Counted from the stretch's first letter, positions 25,729-34,934 are shown. The stretch is 64,000 nt of DNA from Halobaculum gomorrense (GCF_900129775.1 NZ_FQWV01000001.1:331780-395779), one strand, 5' to 3'. Made by a program: numbers and translations. The notes: generated by a model not told the origin, from the letters alone.

Positions 25729-27083
25729 CAGTCATCACCTCCTGCGACCGCGGCGTCGCCCCCGCCGTCGCCGAGCCACCGTTCGGCCGAGCCGATGCCG
25801 TACTCGCGCGGGTCGTCCTCGTGGCGCATCGCCCACGCGAAAAACAGCATGATCGGCACGAAGATGCCGAGCGCGACCGCGGCGTACCCAAGGTGAATGT
25901 TCGGCAGGTAGCCGTACACCAGCGGGTAGACGATGCCGCCGCTGGTTGAGACGCCGCCGATGAATCCGGAGGCGGTTCCCGGGCGGTCCTCGAACAGCAC
26001 CGGGACGATGGCGAACACGCCGCCGGTGCCAAAGCTGACCGTGACGCCGAACACTGCGAGCACGACGACCGAAATGGGAAGCAGACCCGCGAGTCCCGCA
26101 ATGGTCAGTGCGACCATCGTGACGGTGATGCACACGAGCGCGGTCATCAGCCAGTGAACGCGCGGGGAGTACTCCTGCATCGTCGACAGGAACGGGTACG
26201 GCGTCCAGTCCTTGCGCTGCCAGAGGTCGGACATGTACCCCGAGAACGGCCGGAACAGCGACGCGTTGAACGACTGCACCGCCGCGAACGTCCCGGCAGC
26301 GGTCTGGACGGCCGCGACGCCCTCGAAGCCCAGATCTGCGATGGGATCGGCAAAGCCCGCCGCGTAGTAGCTCGGGAGCCAGGAGTTCATCGCGATCTCC
26401 AGGCCGAACGACATCGCGTACGCCAGCATCAGCCCGATGGCGGCGTAGCGCGTCCACACGTACAGCGTATCGCCGAGCGACGTGTTCGACTTCGCCGTCT
26501 CGGCGGTCGCGCGGTCGCGAGCGGCCTGCCCGCGCCACTTGTACACCGCCGCGATGGCGACCGCGACCAGCCCGAGGTGGAGGAACGCCTCCGAGAAGTC
26601 CGTCCCGTAGATCCGCGGGAGCAGGAGGGCGCCGACGCCGGCGCCGACGTTACCGGTGCCCGCGTACAGCCCCTCGGCGGTTCCGATCTCGTGTTCGTCG
26701 AACCACTGGGCGACGTGCTGGATGCCGACGACGAAGGTGGCGCCAGCGCTGGCGACGACCATCCGCTCGACGAACAGCACCTCGAACGCCGAGAGGAACG
26801 CCACCTCAGAGGCGTACGCCGACAGCACCGAGACGCCGCCGGTGACCGCCAGCACGAACGCGAACACGTTGTGCGCGCCGAACCGGTCGGCGGCCCACCC
26901 GGCGGCGACGCGGCCGGGCGGCGCGAGCCAGATGGCCGAACTCGCGAGCAGCGCGAGTTGGCCCGTCGAGAGCCCGTAGAACTGGCCGATGCTCGGCGAG
27001 AACGCCGCCGTCGAGAACCACAGCAGGAACGCCCAAAAGAACGCGACGGTCGCGAGGACCAGCTGTTCGATCTTGTTAGTCAT
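25728..27083 (-). CDS. nasB: Nitrate/nitrite porter (MFS, NasB/NarK type)
   Basis: 451 residues, twelve membrane segments. NNP-family features are visible: the F/W-rich first helix (LVLATVAFFWAFLLWFS), the loop GRVAAGWAADRFGAHNV between helices 2 and 3, the nitrate signature GTAEGLYAGTGNVGAGVGALLLP in helix 5 and its counterpart GTASGFIGGVSTSGGIVYPLVYG in helix 11. It brings nitrate into the cell for the reductase. Overlaps the nitrate reductase gene by eight bases at its start. Confidence 0.92.
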   Translation of the reverse strand: MTNKIEQLVLATVAFFWAFLLWFSTAAFSPSIGQFYGLSTGQLALLASSAIWLAPPGRVAAGWAADRFGAHNVFAFVLAVTGGVSVLSAYASEVAFLSAFEVLFVERMVVASAGATFVVGIQHVAQWFDEHEIGTAEGLYAGTGNVGAGVGALLLPRIYGTDFSEAFLHLGLVAVAIAAVYKWRGQAARDRATAETAKSNTSLGDTLYVWTRYAAIGLMLAYAMSFGLEIAMNSWLPSYYAAGFADPIADLGFEGVAAVQTAAGTFAAVQSFNASLFRPFSGYMSDLWQRKDWTPYPFLSTMQEYSPRVHWLMTALVCITVTMVALTIAGLAGLLPISVVVLAVFGVTVSFGTGGVFAIVPVLFEDRPGTASGFIGGVSTSGGIVYPLVYGYLPNIHLGYAAVALGIFVPIMLFFAWAMRHEDDPREYGIGSAERWLGDGGGDAAVAGGDD

Positions 27084-29253
27084 CGCTCATCACCTCCGAG
27101 CCGACCGCGACCGCGTCGGGATCGTCGGCGCTCACTGTCGTCAGCCGCACCGCACACTGCTTCAGGTTCGGCTCGTCGGACTTCGGGTCGGTGTCGGGCA
27201 GCGTCACCTCGTTCACGGCCGGGTGGTGGATCGGGAGCCACACGAGGCCGGTCGGAACCGCCCCGTCGGCCCGCGGGCGGACGCGTATCTCCCCGCGCCG
27301 AGAGCCGAGCGTCGCCGTGTCGACAGGGTCAACCGGGGCGGCCCCGTCGGCTGCGTCGTCGTCCGCCTCCTCGTCCGCGTCGCCGGCAGGTTCGACAGCG
27401 GCGGCGTCCGCGAGCAGTCCCAGCTCGGCCAGCGTTTCGGGGTGCACCCGTGCCACGGGTGGGGAGTCGTTCACGCCGCCGCGCGAGCGGACGCCGGTGT
27501 TGTAGCCGTCCGCCTCGCGGGCGGTCGTCAGCGTGAGCGGGTACGCCTCGTCGGTCGGCTCCGCGAGCCCGCCGTCGACAGCCGACGAGAAGCGCGCCTT
27601 CCCCGAGGGGGTCTCGAACGCCCATCCGCCGAGATCCGTGCGGTAGCGGTACCCGCCCTCCGAGAGTGCGTCGGGCGCGGGCCACCGAACCGCGCCGGCG
27701 TCGTCGAGGCGGTCGTAGCTGATCCCCGAGCAGTCGGCGGGGGTGCCCGCCGTGAGCGCGGCGAACTCCTCAAAGACGGACTCGGGGTCGGTCGCCGGGA
27801 ACAGCCCCGGACAGAGTCGCTCACCGATGGTCGTGATCGCGTCGAGGTCGGTGCGGATGTCGGGAGGGAGCTCCGTGACCGGGCGCACCCGCGAGACGCG
27901 CCGCTCCATGTTCGTCGTCGTCCCCTCGGACTCCCCCCACGTCGCCGCCGGCAACACTACGTCCGCGCGTTCGACCGTCTCCGTGCGGAAGGCATCCTGC
28001 ACGACCAGGAAGGCGTCGTCGAGACGCTCGCGCACGGCACCCGCGTCGGGCATCCCGGCGGCGGGATTGGTCGCGACGGCGTACACCGCCTCGACCGGGC
28101 CGTCGGCGATAGCCTCGATGGTGCCGACCGGGCCGGGACCGGTTTCGTCCGGAAGCCGGCCGGAGGGAACGCCCCACGCCTCGGCGATCACCCGGCGCTC
28201 CGCGGGGTCGTCGAACGGGCGCTGGCCGGGCCACGATCCTTTCGAGGAACAGATCCGGGTCCCCATCGAGTTCGCCTGCCCGGTGAGCGAGAACGGCCCG
28301 GTGCCCGGTCCCATGTTCCCCGTGGCGAGACAGAGATCGATGAGCGCGGCGGCGGTGTCGGTGCCCTGCACGCTCTGGTTCACGCCCATCCCCCAGTAGA
28401 CGAGCGTCGGGTCGGCGAACGCGGCCGCGAGCGCGTCGACTGTCTCGGGGTCGACACCGGCCTCCGCGGCCGCCGCGCCACTGTCCGGGAGTGCCGCTTC
28501 CAGGTCGTCGAACCCGACCGTCGCCTCGTCGACGAACTCTCGGTCGACCCCGTCGCGGTCGAGCACGCGGGCCAACACCGCCCGCGCGAGCGCGAGGTCG
28601 GTTCCGGGGTCGGGCGCGACGTGGGCGTCTGCGACGCCGGCGGTCTTCGTCTCGACGGGGTCGACGACGATCAGCCGGGAGCCGTCGTCGCGGGCGCTCG
28701 CTTCGATCCACCGGAACATGACCGGGTGCGCGACTGCGGGGTTCGCGCCCCACACGACGTGCGTGTCGGCGTCGTCGATGTCGTCGTAGGTGCACGGCGG
28801 CGCGTCGCTGCCGAAGGCGTCGTCGTACGCCGTCACCGCGCTCGCCATACACAGCGTCGTGTTGGCGTCGTAGTAGCGCGTCCCGAGGCCGCCCCGGGCG
28901 AGTTTCCCGAGCGCGTACGCCGCCTCGTTCGTCTGCTGACCGCTGCCGAGCACGGCGACGCCGTCGGGATCGCCGGCGGCCGCGGCGCCCAGCCCCGTCA
29001 CGGCGCGGTCGAGCGCCACGTCCCACGTCGTCGGGTGGAGGTCGCCGTCCTCGCGCACGAGCGGTCGGGTGAGCCATTCGCCGTCGGGGTTCGCGGTCTC
29101 GTCGATGCCGCGCTGACACGCGAGGCCGCGGTTGGCCGGGTGCGACACGTCGCCGCGGACGGAGGCGATGCCGTAGCCGGCGTCGACGCCGATCTGGAGG
29201 TGTCCACAGCCCACCGCACACCGCATGCACGTGGTCGGAACCGGGTCGCTCAC
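27076..29253 (-). CDS. nasA: Assimilatory nitrate reductase catalytic subunit
   Basis: 725 residues. A molybdopterin oxidoreductase that reduces nitrate to nitrite in the cytoplasm, most likely with ferredoxin as electron donor. Cys9, Cys12, Cys16 and Cys46 form the N-terminal [4Fe-4S] site. The Mo-ligand Cys is probably in TTLCMASAV, the usual place in Nas enzymes. The partner domains include NPAVAHPVMFRWIE and the C-terminal cofactor-binding domain, which is interrupted by an acidic Asp/Ala-rich loop (about residues 625-650, DADEEADDDAADGA). The GTG start overlaps the preceding small gene (GTGA). No Tat signal, in line with an assimilatory role. Confidence 0.94.
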   Translation of the reverse strand: MSDPVPTTCMRCAVGCGHLQIGVDAGYGIASVRGDVSHPANRGLACQRGIDETANPDGEWLTRPLVREDGDLHPTTWDVALDRAVTGLGAAAAGDPDGVAVLGSGQQTNEAAYALGKLARGGLGTRYYDANTTLCMASAVTAYDDAFGSDAPPCTYDDIDDADTHVVWGANPAVAHPVMFRWIEASARDDGSRLIVVDPVETKTAGVADAHVAPDPGTDLALARAVLARVLDRDGVDREFVDEATVGFDDLEAALPDSGAAAAEAGVDPETVDALAAAFADPTLVYWGMGVNQSVQGTDTAAALIDLCLATGNMGPGTGPFSLTGQANSMGTRICSSKGSWPGQRPFDDPAERRVIAEAWGVPSGRLPDETGPGPVGTIEAIADGPVEAVYAVATNPAAGMPDAGAVRERLDDAFLVVQDAFRTETVERADVVLPAATWGESEGTTTNMERRVSRVRPVTELPPDIRTDLDAITTIGERLCPGLFPATDPESVFEEFAALTAGTPADCSGISYDRLDDAGAVRWPAPDALSEGGYRYRTDLGGWAFETPSGKARFSSAVDGGLAEPTDEAYPLTLTTAREADGYNTGVRSRGGVNDSPPVARVHPETLAELGLLADAAAVEPAGDADEEADDDAADGAAPVDPVDTATLGSRRGEIRVRPRADGAVPTGLVWLPIHHPAVNEVTLPDTDPKSDEPNLKQCAVRLTTVSADDPDAVAVGSEVMSDD

Positions 29254-29426
29254 GGGTGAATCACCCCGGTTGGTGCGGCGTCAGTAGTCGGATCGCGGTC
29301 GCGGTCGGACGCGGCCGGATCGAACGGAGCGACCAGTTCTGGCGCCGCGTCGGCGGGCGCGTTCGTCGGGGCGGTCTCGACGGGCGGTGCCGCCGTCGTC
29401 GCCGGCGTGGGTTCGTTCTCAGTCAT
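29250..29426 (-). CDS. Small Ala/Pro/Thr-rich disordered protein in the nitrate operon
   Basis: 58 residues from the ATG (MTENEPTPATTAAPPVETAP at the start, GVIHP at the end). It is low in hydrophobic residues and high in Ala, Pro, Thr and Asp, so it is probably unfolded. Its start overlaps the nitrite reductase stop by eight bases and its own stop overlaps nasA (GTGA). It may serve only to couple translation of nasD and nasA, or be a tether or partner peptide. A GTG six codons upstream is an alternative start. Confidence 0.6.
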   Translation of the reverse strand: MTENEPTPATTAAPPVETAPTNAPADAAPELVAPFDPAASDRDRDPTTDAAPTGVIHP

Positions 29427-31242
29427 CGCTGGGGAGTGGGTCACCGGTCGCGTCCGTCGGGGCGGGGCTGTCGCCGTCGGCGAAGGGGTACCACGACTGC
29501 TTGGCGTCGTGGAGGCAGGGGTCGTCGTAGGAGGTCTCCTCCGGTTCGGCGAGTTCCACGAGCGTCTCGTGGCCCGTCGCGTCGACCCACTCGCGGAACG
29601 ACTGTCCCTCGGAGCGAAGCGCCGCGAACGCCTCGACGAGGTTCCGAATCAACCCCGGAACCTCGTCGGCGGGCACGCGCTGGCGCGTCCACTCGATGAA
29701 CGACGGCTCGGTCCCGATTCCACCCCCGACGCCGACGTCCATCGCCTCGACCATCTCACCGCCTTTGCGGGCGCGCATCCCCTGGAGACCGATATCGGCA
29801 GTCATCGCCTGCCCGCAGTCCGCCGTACATCCGGAGAAGTGGATCTTCAGTTCGGACACGTCGTCGGGCGTCTCGACGGTGCGCCGCAGCCACCGCAGCA
29901 TGACCGCCATGCGCGCTTTCGTCTCCGTCAGCGCCAGCGAGCAGAACTCCGTGCCCGTGCACGCGATGGCGCCCCGGTCGAACAGCGTCGGCTTCGGCGT
30001 GTGGGTCTCCAACAGCGGCTCGTCGAGGAGGTCGCCGACGGCGCCGTCGGGCACGTCCATGATCAGGGGGTTCTGTCGACGGGTGAGCCGGATCTCGCCG
30101 GAGCCGTACTCGTCGGCGAGGTCAGCCAGGTCGATCGCCTCCTCGGCGCCCATCCGTCCCACGGGAACCGAGAGGCCGACGTAGTTGCGGCCGTCGGCCT
30201 GCGGGTGAACGCCGACGTGGTCGTGTTTGCCCGCGTCCGACCCGCGCCCGGCGTTGTACGTGTACTCGTCGCGGAGGTTCGTCCCCGCGTGGGCGGGCTC
30301 GAAGTCGAGGCGCTCGACGAGGTCAGCGCGGATCGCGTCGGTGCCGCGCTCGTCGACGAAGAAGCGCGCGCGGTTCTCGTTGCGGTTCTCGCGGTTTCCC
30401 TCCTCGTGGTAGTACTCTACGAACTCGCGGACCACCTCGTAGGCGTGTTCGGGGCGGACGAACAGATCCAGCGAGCGCGCCCGGCGCGGCTCGCGCCCGC
30501 CGAGGCCGCCGCCGACGCGGACGTTGAAGCCGCGGACGCACCCGGCGTTCCCGGTCGCGTTCGAGGGCTCGCCGCTCGTGTCGCCTCCGGCGTCTCCGTC
30601 GGCGTCGACCAACTTGCGCGCGGGTTCGAGCGCGACGTCGTTGATCGAATCTTGCGCGCAGCCCTCGCGACACCCCGTCACGGAGATGTTGAACTTGCGG
30701 GGCATGTTCGACAGCGCGTCGTCGCCGCGCAGGTCCGACTGGATCCGGTCCAGCAGCGGCCGCGTCTCCACGAACTCGCCGGCGTCCGTCCCCGCGACCG
30801 GACAGCCGGAGACGTTGCGCATCGTGTCGCCGCCGGCGGAGCGCGAGGAGACGCCGACCGCCTCCAGCTTCTCCCAGACCGCCGGAATGTCCTCCAGTTT
30901 CAACCAGTGCAACTGGATCGACTGCCGGGTCGTGAAGTCGACCCAGGCGTCGCCGAACTCGGGGTTGTCGACCGGGCCGGAGGCGTACTCGCGGGCCACC
31001 TCACCGATCGCCCGGAGCTGCCCCGGCTCCAACACCCCGCCGCAGTTCGTCAACCGCAGCATGAAGTAGCTCTCCTGGCCGCTCCGTTGGTGGAACACGC
31101 CCCAGAATTTGAACCGCGAGAACCACTCCTCGCGTTCGTCCTCCGGGATCGACTCCCACCCCTCCTCGGCGAACTCCTCGATCCGTTCTCTGACCGCGTC
31201 TCCGTACAACTCGTCTTTCCAGCGTTCTTTCTTATGTGGCAT
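29419..31242 (-). CDS. nasD: Ferredoxin-nitrite reductase (siroheme)
   Basis: 607 residues. It reduces nitrite to ammonium by six electrons with siroheme and a [4Fe-4S] cluster. The two half-repeats of the nitrite/sulfite reductase fold are present (HWLKLEDIPAVWEKLEAVG, ISVTGCREGCAQDSINDV in the first half; TRRQNPLIMDVPDG, then CTGTEFCSLALTETK and HFSGCTADCGQ in the second). The cluster ligands are the four Cys in CTGTEFC and GCTADC. An acidic insert GDAGGDTSGEPSNATGNAG interrupts the first half. It is the first gene of the operon; sulfite reductase activity is the alternative, but the neighbours argue for nitrite. Confidence 0.93.
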   Translation of the reverse strand: MPHKKERWKDELYGDAVRERIEEFAEEGWESIPEDEREEWFSRFKFWGVFHQRSGQESYFMLRLTNCGGVLEPGQLRAIGEVAREYASGPVDNPEFGDAWVDFTTRQSIQLHWLKLEDIPAVWEKLEAVGVSSRSAGGDTMRNVSGCPVAGTDAGEFVETRPLLDRIQSDLRGDDALSNMPRKFNISVTGCREGCAQDSINDVALEPARKLVDADGDAGGDTSGEPSNATGNAGCVRGFNVRVGGGLGGREPRRARSLDLFVRPEHAYEVVREFVEYYHEEGNRENRNENRARFFVDERGTDAIRADLVERLDFEPAHAGTNLRDEYTYNAGRGSDAGKHDHVGVHPQADGRNYVGLSVPVGRMGAEEAIDLADLADEYGSGEIRLTRRQNPLIMDVPDGAVGDLLDEPLLETHTPKPTLFDRGAIACTGTEFCSLALTETKARMAVMLRWLRRTVETPDDVSELKIHFSGCTADCGQAMTADIGLQGMRARKGGEMVEAMDVGVGGGIGTEPSFIEWTRQRVPADEVPGLIRNLVEAFAALRSEGQSFREWVDATGHETLVELAEPEETSYDDPCLHDAKQSWYPFADGDSPAPTDATGDPLPSDD

Positions 31243-31270
31243 CGATATGGATGAATGAACTGAATCTCGC

Positions 31271-31278
31271 TGTATACC
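31271..31278 (-). promoter_or_regulatory. Candidate TATA box of the nitrate operon
   Basis: GGTATACA on the minus strand, centred about 32 nt before the nasD ATG, suits a transcript with a leader of only a few bases. The preceding bases CC may be part of a weak BRE. It is the best-placed candidate in the AT-richer region upstream of nasD. Confidence 0.5.
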
Positions 31279-31382
31279 GGTCCAATTGTCCAGCCTATTT
31301 CGGATAGACTGACGAATATGCTCAGTGAAAAGCGCTATCCTGGATCGGCCTTAGTATGATTGAAGGTATTATCATTCTGCAT

Positions 31383-31396
31383 TGATCGGCCGATCA
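31383..31396. promoter_or_regulatory. Perfect 14-bp palindrome TGATCGGCCGATCA
   Basis: The sequence equals its own reverse complement and lies about 140 bp upstream of nasD inside an AT-rich tract, a setting in which a dimeric regulator could bind. No regulator gene lies beside it. It could be chance given the frequency of CG-rich GATC strings in this genome. Confidence 0.35.
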
Positions 31397-31656
31397 GCAA
31401 GACGTATTACTACCATTGGTCACATCTAGTGTTTGAATGTCCAATTACGACCGACCTGGCTGGTAGCCTCCGACCGCGCGTGTGATCGGGTCCGATAGCG
31501 AGCGTCAACTCCGAGGACGTGTTCGTCTCTGAGGAGGAACTCGCGGACGACGATCTGCAGGACAGTAGTTTGGTGGCCGTTCTCCGTCGCCTCTCGTGGG
31601 CGGCTCGGCACGAAGACCTCGCCGCCGTGGTCCGTGGCCTCAGTCGTTCGCTTCGC

Positions 31657-33852
31657 TCACGGCTCGCCCTGCTCGCCGTTCGCACTCGAGGCCTCACGTT
31701 CGTTCGGCCTCGCACCGCTCACTCCTTCGGCCACGCTCGGTTCGTGCGTCTCGAACCACTCCGTCAACTCCTCGATCCGATGGGTCGCCCGCTTGGGGGT
31801 CCCGATGTTGTGGTGCTCGTCCGGGTAGATGACGAGCTTCGCGTCGACGCCCCGCTTGCGGACGCTGACGTACAGCTGCTCGGCCTGCGTCGGCGGACAC
31901 CGCCAGTCCTCCTCGCCCGCCGTGATCAGGAGGGGAGTGTCGATCTGGTCGACGCGGGTGATCGACGAGATGTCGCGGTACAGATCCGGGTTCTCCCACG
32001 GCATCCCGAACTCCCACTGGTGCCAGTTGTGGTTGTCGTCGGTGCCGAAGTTGCTGTAGAAGTCGTAGATGCCGTGCTCGGGCGCGGCGGCGGCGAAGGT
32101 GTCCGTCCGGGCGACGGCGTGCGCCGTCGTGATCCCGCCGTAACTGAAGCCCGTGCAGAACAGCCGGTCGGGGTCGGCGACGCCCTCGTCGACGAGGTGC
32201 TCCATCGCGGAGATCACGTCGTCGGACTCCAGCTCCCCGCGGCTCCCCTTCAGCACCTCCGAGAACGCCCGGCCGTAGGAGGTCGACCCGCGGTAGTTCG
32301 GCTTCGCGACGACGTACCCCCTGCTCGTCCAGTAGTCGATCGCGAAGCGGTAGGCGGGCGCGTCGTAGCTCATCGGCCCGCCGTGGATCGAACAGATCGT
32401 CGGAGCGGGATCGTCCGCATCGGCGTCGAAGTCGTTCGGGTAGTACACGACCGCCTCGACCTCCTCGCCGTCGCCGTTCTCGTAAGCGACGACCTCGCAG
32501 TCGGGCAGCGGGTCCTCACGCTCGTCGAGCCACCCGTCGTTGAGCGCGGAGACGCGCCTCGTCGGACCGCCGGCGTCGTCCTCGCGCAGCTCGGCGCCGG
32601 GGACGGCGTACACGTCCGGCGGCTGGTCGGCGGCGGTCAGCCCGAGCGCGACCGTGTCGCCCGCGAGGTCGAACGCGGCGACGGTGCGGTCGCGGCCCTG
32701 CCGGGTGAAGGCCCGTCGAGGTTCGCCGTCGACGGGACACACCGCCAGGCGCGTCCACGCCTCGTCGGCGATCGGGACGACGACCATCTCGCCGTCGAGC
32801 CACCGCGGCGCGCCCGAGCGCGCGAGCGTCCGGTCCAACTCGCCGGAGACGGACGCAACGTCGGCGTCGGCCTCGTCGGGCGCGACGTACGCCTCGTTCG
32901 GCTCGTACCAGTTGTCGTAGTTGCTGCCGTCGAACGCGATGCGGTCGCCGTCGGGCGACCACGTCGGCGAGGCGCACCGGAGGCTCCCGTCGGTGACGAC
33001 CCGGCGCTCGGACCCGTCGGGCGCGATCGTGCACACGTCGTAGGCGCCGGAGTCGTCGGGGTCGTCGTCGACGCAGGTGGTGAACGCGATCCGGTCGGTC
33101 GGCCCCCACGCGGGCTGGAGCCCCGCGAGCGGTTCGGCCGAGCCGGCCCCGGAGGCGTCGTCGAGGCGGTCGAAGCCGTCGGCGTCGGCTTCATCGGCGC
33201 CGATCTCGCCGACGAACAGGTAGGCGGTCACGTCGTCGAGCCAGCCGGCGCCGTCGCGCTTGTGCTGGAGCCGCGTCACCTCGATCGGGCCGCCGTCCTC
33301 GCGCTGATCGAGGTACTCCGCTTGCTCGTCGGTGGGGTCGCGCGCGGCGACGACGAGGCGCTCGCCGTCCGGCGCGAGGTCGAACTCCGTGACTCCCCGA
33401 TCGAAGGCGGTCAGCTGGCGCGCGTCGCCGCCGCGGGCGAGGTCGAACGCCCACACCTGCTGTGTCGGCGTCTCGTCGCCGTCGGTCCCGCTGCCGCCGT
33501 CGCCGTCGTTCCAGTCGGCTCCCTCGGCATTCGACTCGGCCGCCTCCTCGCCGTCGCCCTCGTCGTCGATGCGGCCGCGCTCGCGGTCGAGGTCGGTGTC
33601 GCGAGCGGCGAGAAAGGCGAGGGTGTCCCCGTCGGGCCCCCACGTCGGCGACGACGCCGTCGACGCGCGAGTGAGACGGTGCGGTTCGCGGCTCCCGTCG
33701 GTCGGCGCGACGTACAGCCCCGTCCGGTGTTCGTCGGCCGCGGGATCGGACTCCTGTGCGGTGAACGCGACGCGGTCGCCGTCGGGCGACACCGACACCG
33801 CCGCGAGCAGGCGCAGGTCGTAGTACGACTCCAGGTCGATACCGTGCTGCAT
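31657..33852 (-). CDS. S9 family serine peptidase (acylaminoacyl/dipeptidyl peptidase type)
   Basis: 731 residues. The first two-thirds form a WD40/TolB-like beta propeller with repeated SPTWGPDG, SPDGDRIAF-type blades that gate access to the active site. The last third is an alpha/beta hydrolase: the oxyanion segment IHGGPMSYD, the nucleophile Ser570 in GFSYGG, the Asp in TAGEEDWRCPP, and the His in DEHHNIG. It likely removes short peptides or acylated residues in the cytoplasm, as no signal peptide is seen. An Asp/Glu/Gly-rich loop near residues 95-130 is a haloarchaeal insertion. Start set at the ATG before QHGIDLESYYDL. Confidence 0.92.
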   Translation of the reverse strand: MQHGIDLESYYDLRLLAAVSVSPDGDRVAFTAQESDPAADEHRTGLYVAPTDGSREPHRLTRASTASSPTWGPDGDTLAFLAARDTDLDRERGRIDDEGDGEEAAESNAEGADWNDGDGGSGTDGDETPTQQVWAFDLARGGDARQLTAFDRGVTEFDLAPDGERLVVAARDPTDEQAEYLDQREDGGPIEVTRLQHKRDGAGWLDDVTAYLFVGEIGADEADADGFDRLDDASGAGSAEPLAGLQPAWGPTDRIAFTTCVDDDPDDSGAYDVCTIAPDGSERRVVTDGSLRCASPTWSPDGDRIAFDGSNYDNWYEPNEAYVAPDEADADVASVSGELDRTLARSGAPRWLDGEMVVVPIADEAWTRLAVCPVDGEPRRAFTRQGRDRTVAAFDLAGDTVALGLTAADQPPDVYAVPGAELREDDAGGPTRRVSALNDGWLDEREDPLPDCEVVAYENGDGEEVEAVVYYPNDFDADADDPAPTICSIHGGPMSYDAPAYRFAIDYWTSRGYVVAKPNYRGSTSYGRAFSEVLKGSRGELESDDVISAMEHLVDEGVADPDRLFCTGFSYGGITTAHAVARTDTFAAAAPEHGIYDFYSNFGTDDNHNWHQWEFGMPWENPDLYRDISSITRVDQIDTPLLITAGEEDWRCPPTQAEQLYVSVRKRGVDAKLVIYPDEHHNIGTPKRATHRIEELTEWFETHEPSVAEGVSGARPNEREASSANGEQGEP

Positions 33853-33983
33853 ACGCGGCGGTGTGGGGAGCATTACTTCACCGTTCGGGAACCGGCCGGC
33901 GGGGCCCCGAGTACGCCACGCCGCCCTCGGCTCGCTGTCCCCGACCCCACGTCACGGCACGAAACTGATATTGGCTAGCTGAA

Positions 33984-33990
33984 TACTATA
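33984..33990 (+). promoter_or_regulatory. Candidate TATA box of the substrate-binding lipoprotein gene
   Basis: TACTATA, about 33 nt before the ATG, within the only AT-rich patch in this intergenic space. Position-based call. Confidence 0.4.
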
Positions 33991-34019
33991 CCGTAGCCGG
34001 TTGTACTCACGAACCGACG

Positions 34020-34934
34020 ATGCCGGTGACGCGACGAACGGCGCTGTCGGCGCTGGCCGCCGGACTCGGCGTCGGCGGCCTCGCCGCCTCGACCGGCTGT
34101 GTCGGGTCCTCGAACGCGAGTCGTGCGTCCCCGGGCGGCGACTCCGTGTCCGTGCTCGCGGCCGGGAGCCTCGCCCGCGTTTTCGACGAGCGTCTGCGGC
34201 CGCTCGCCGGCGACGGCGTCGACCTCGACTTAGAGTTTCACGGGTCGGCCGCCTGTGCGCGGCTGGTCCGCGAGGGCCTGCGAGACCCCGACGTGCTCGT
34301 GCTCGCGGACCCGGCGCTGTTCGAGGGGATCGCCGAGCGGTACACCGCGGTCGCGACGAACGAGCTCGTGGTCGCGCACGCGGGCGACACCGTCGGCGGA
34401 CGAGCCGTCGCGCGCGCCGAGTTCCCATTGGACCCGGTGCTCGAACGGGAACTTCGCTGGGGTCGGACCGATCCCGACGCGGACCCGCTCGGCTATCGGA
34501 CGCTGTTCGCGTTGCGGCTCGCGGAGCGCGCACGCGGGCGACCGTACCCCGAGGCGCTCGCGTCGAGCCGGCTGTTCCCCGAGGCGGAGCTGCTCGCCGT
34601 GTTCGAGGCGGGAGCGCTGGACGCCGCGGTCGTCTACCGGAACATGGCCCTGGACCACGGCGTCTCTCATCGGGTGCTTCCGGCCTCGGTGAACCTCGGG
34701 TCGCCGGCCCGCGCCGAGGCGTACGCGCGGGAGACGTACGAGCTCCCCGACGGCACCGTGGTTCGCGGCTCGCCGATCCGCTACGGCGCCGTCGCCCGTC
34801 GCGAGTCGGCCGCAGTCGCGGCGGTCTTCGACGCCGTCGTCGCCGGCGCGTGGACGGGCGACGCGTTCGGCACGCCGCCGTCGTACCCGCGAGTGGAGTC
34901 GGTCGGGTCGCCCGGGTCGGACACACCGGCGTGA
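34020..34934 (+). CDS. Substrate-binding lipoprotein, molybdate/tungstate type
   Basis: 304 residues. Tat-type signal with lipobox: RRTALSALAAGLG followed by AASTGC. The mature part reads as a periplasmic-binding protein of the ModA/WtpA group: VLAAGSLARVFDE, then FHGSAACARLVREGLRDPDVLVLADPALFE, LVVAHAG, and a C-terminal AAVVYRNMA. It would bind an oxyanion outside the cell. The permease and ATPase genes are not next to it, so either they are elsewhere or the protein works alone. Its closeness to nitrate reductase, a molybdenum enzyme, agrees with molybdate but the substrate is inferred. Confidence 0.78.
   Translation: MPVTRRTALSALAAGLGVGGLAASTGCVGSSNASRASPGGDSVSVLAAGSLARVFDERLRPLAGDGVDLDLEFHGSAACARLVREGLRDPDVLVLADPALFEGIAERYTAVATNELVVAHAGDTVGGRAVARAEFPLDPVLERELRWGRTDPDADPLGYRTLFALRLAERARGRPYPEALASSRLFPEAELLAVFEAGALDAAVVYRNMALDHGVSHRVLPASVNLGSPARAEAYARETYELPDGTVVRGSPIRYGAVARRESAAVAAVFDAVVAGAWTGDAFGTPPSYPRVESVGSPGSDTPA

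Larger units (their letters stand above)
31243..31656. other. 414-nt region without a supported gene
   Basis: This holds the nasD promoter region on its left (31243-31440, markedly AT-richer) and the tail end of the divergent spacing to the S9 peptidase on its right. A minus-strand frame at 31426-31611 (61 residues, containing QTTVLQIVVREFLLRDEHVLGVD) has some protein-like character and could be a decayed gene, but it shows no start signal or family I know. No insertion-sequence ends were seen. Confidence 0.5.

Noticed and set aside
31426-31611. Possible 61-residue gene or gene remnant on the minus strand
   Set aside because: Some protein-like character but no family, no start signal and no conserved partner; kept only as a remark in the entry for the gene-free region.
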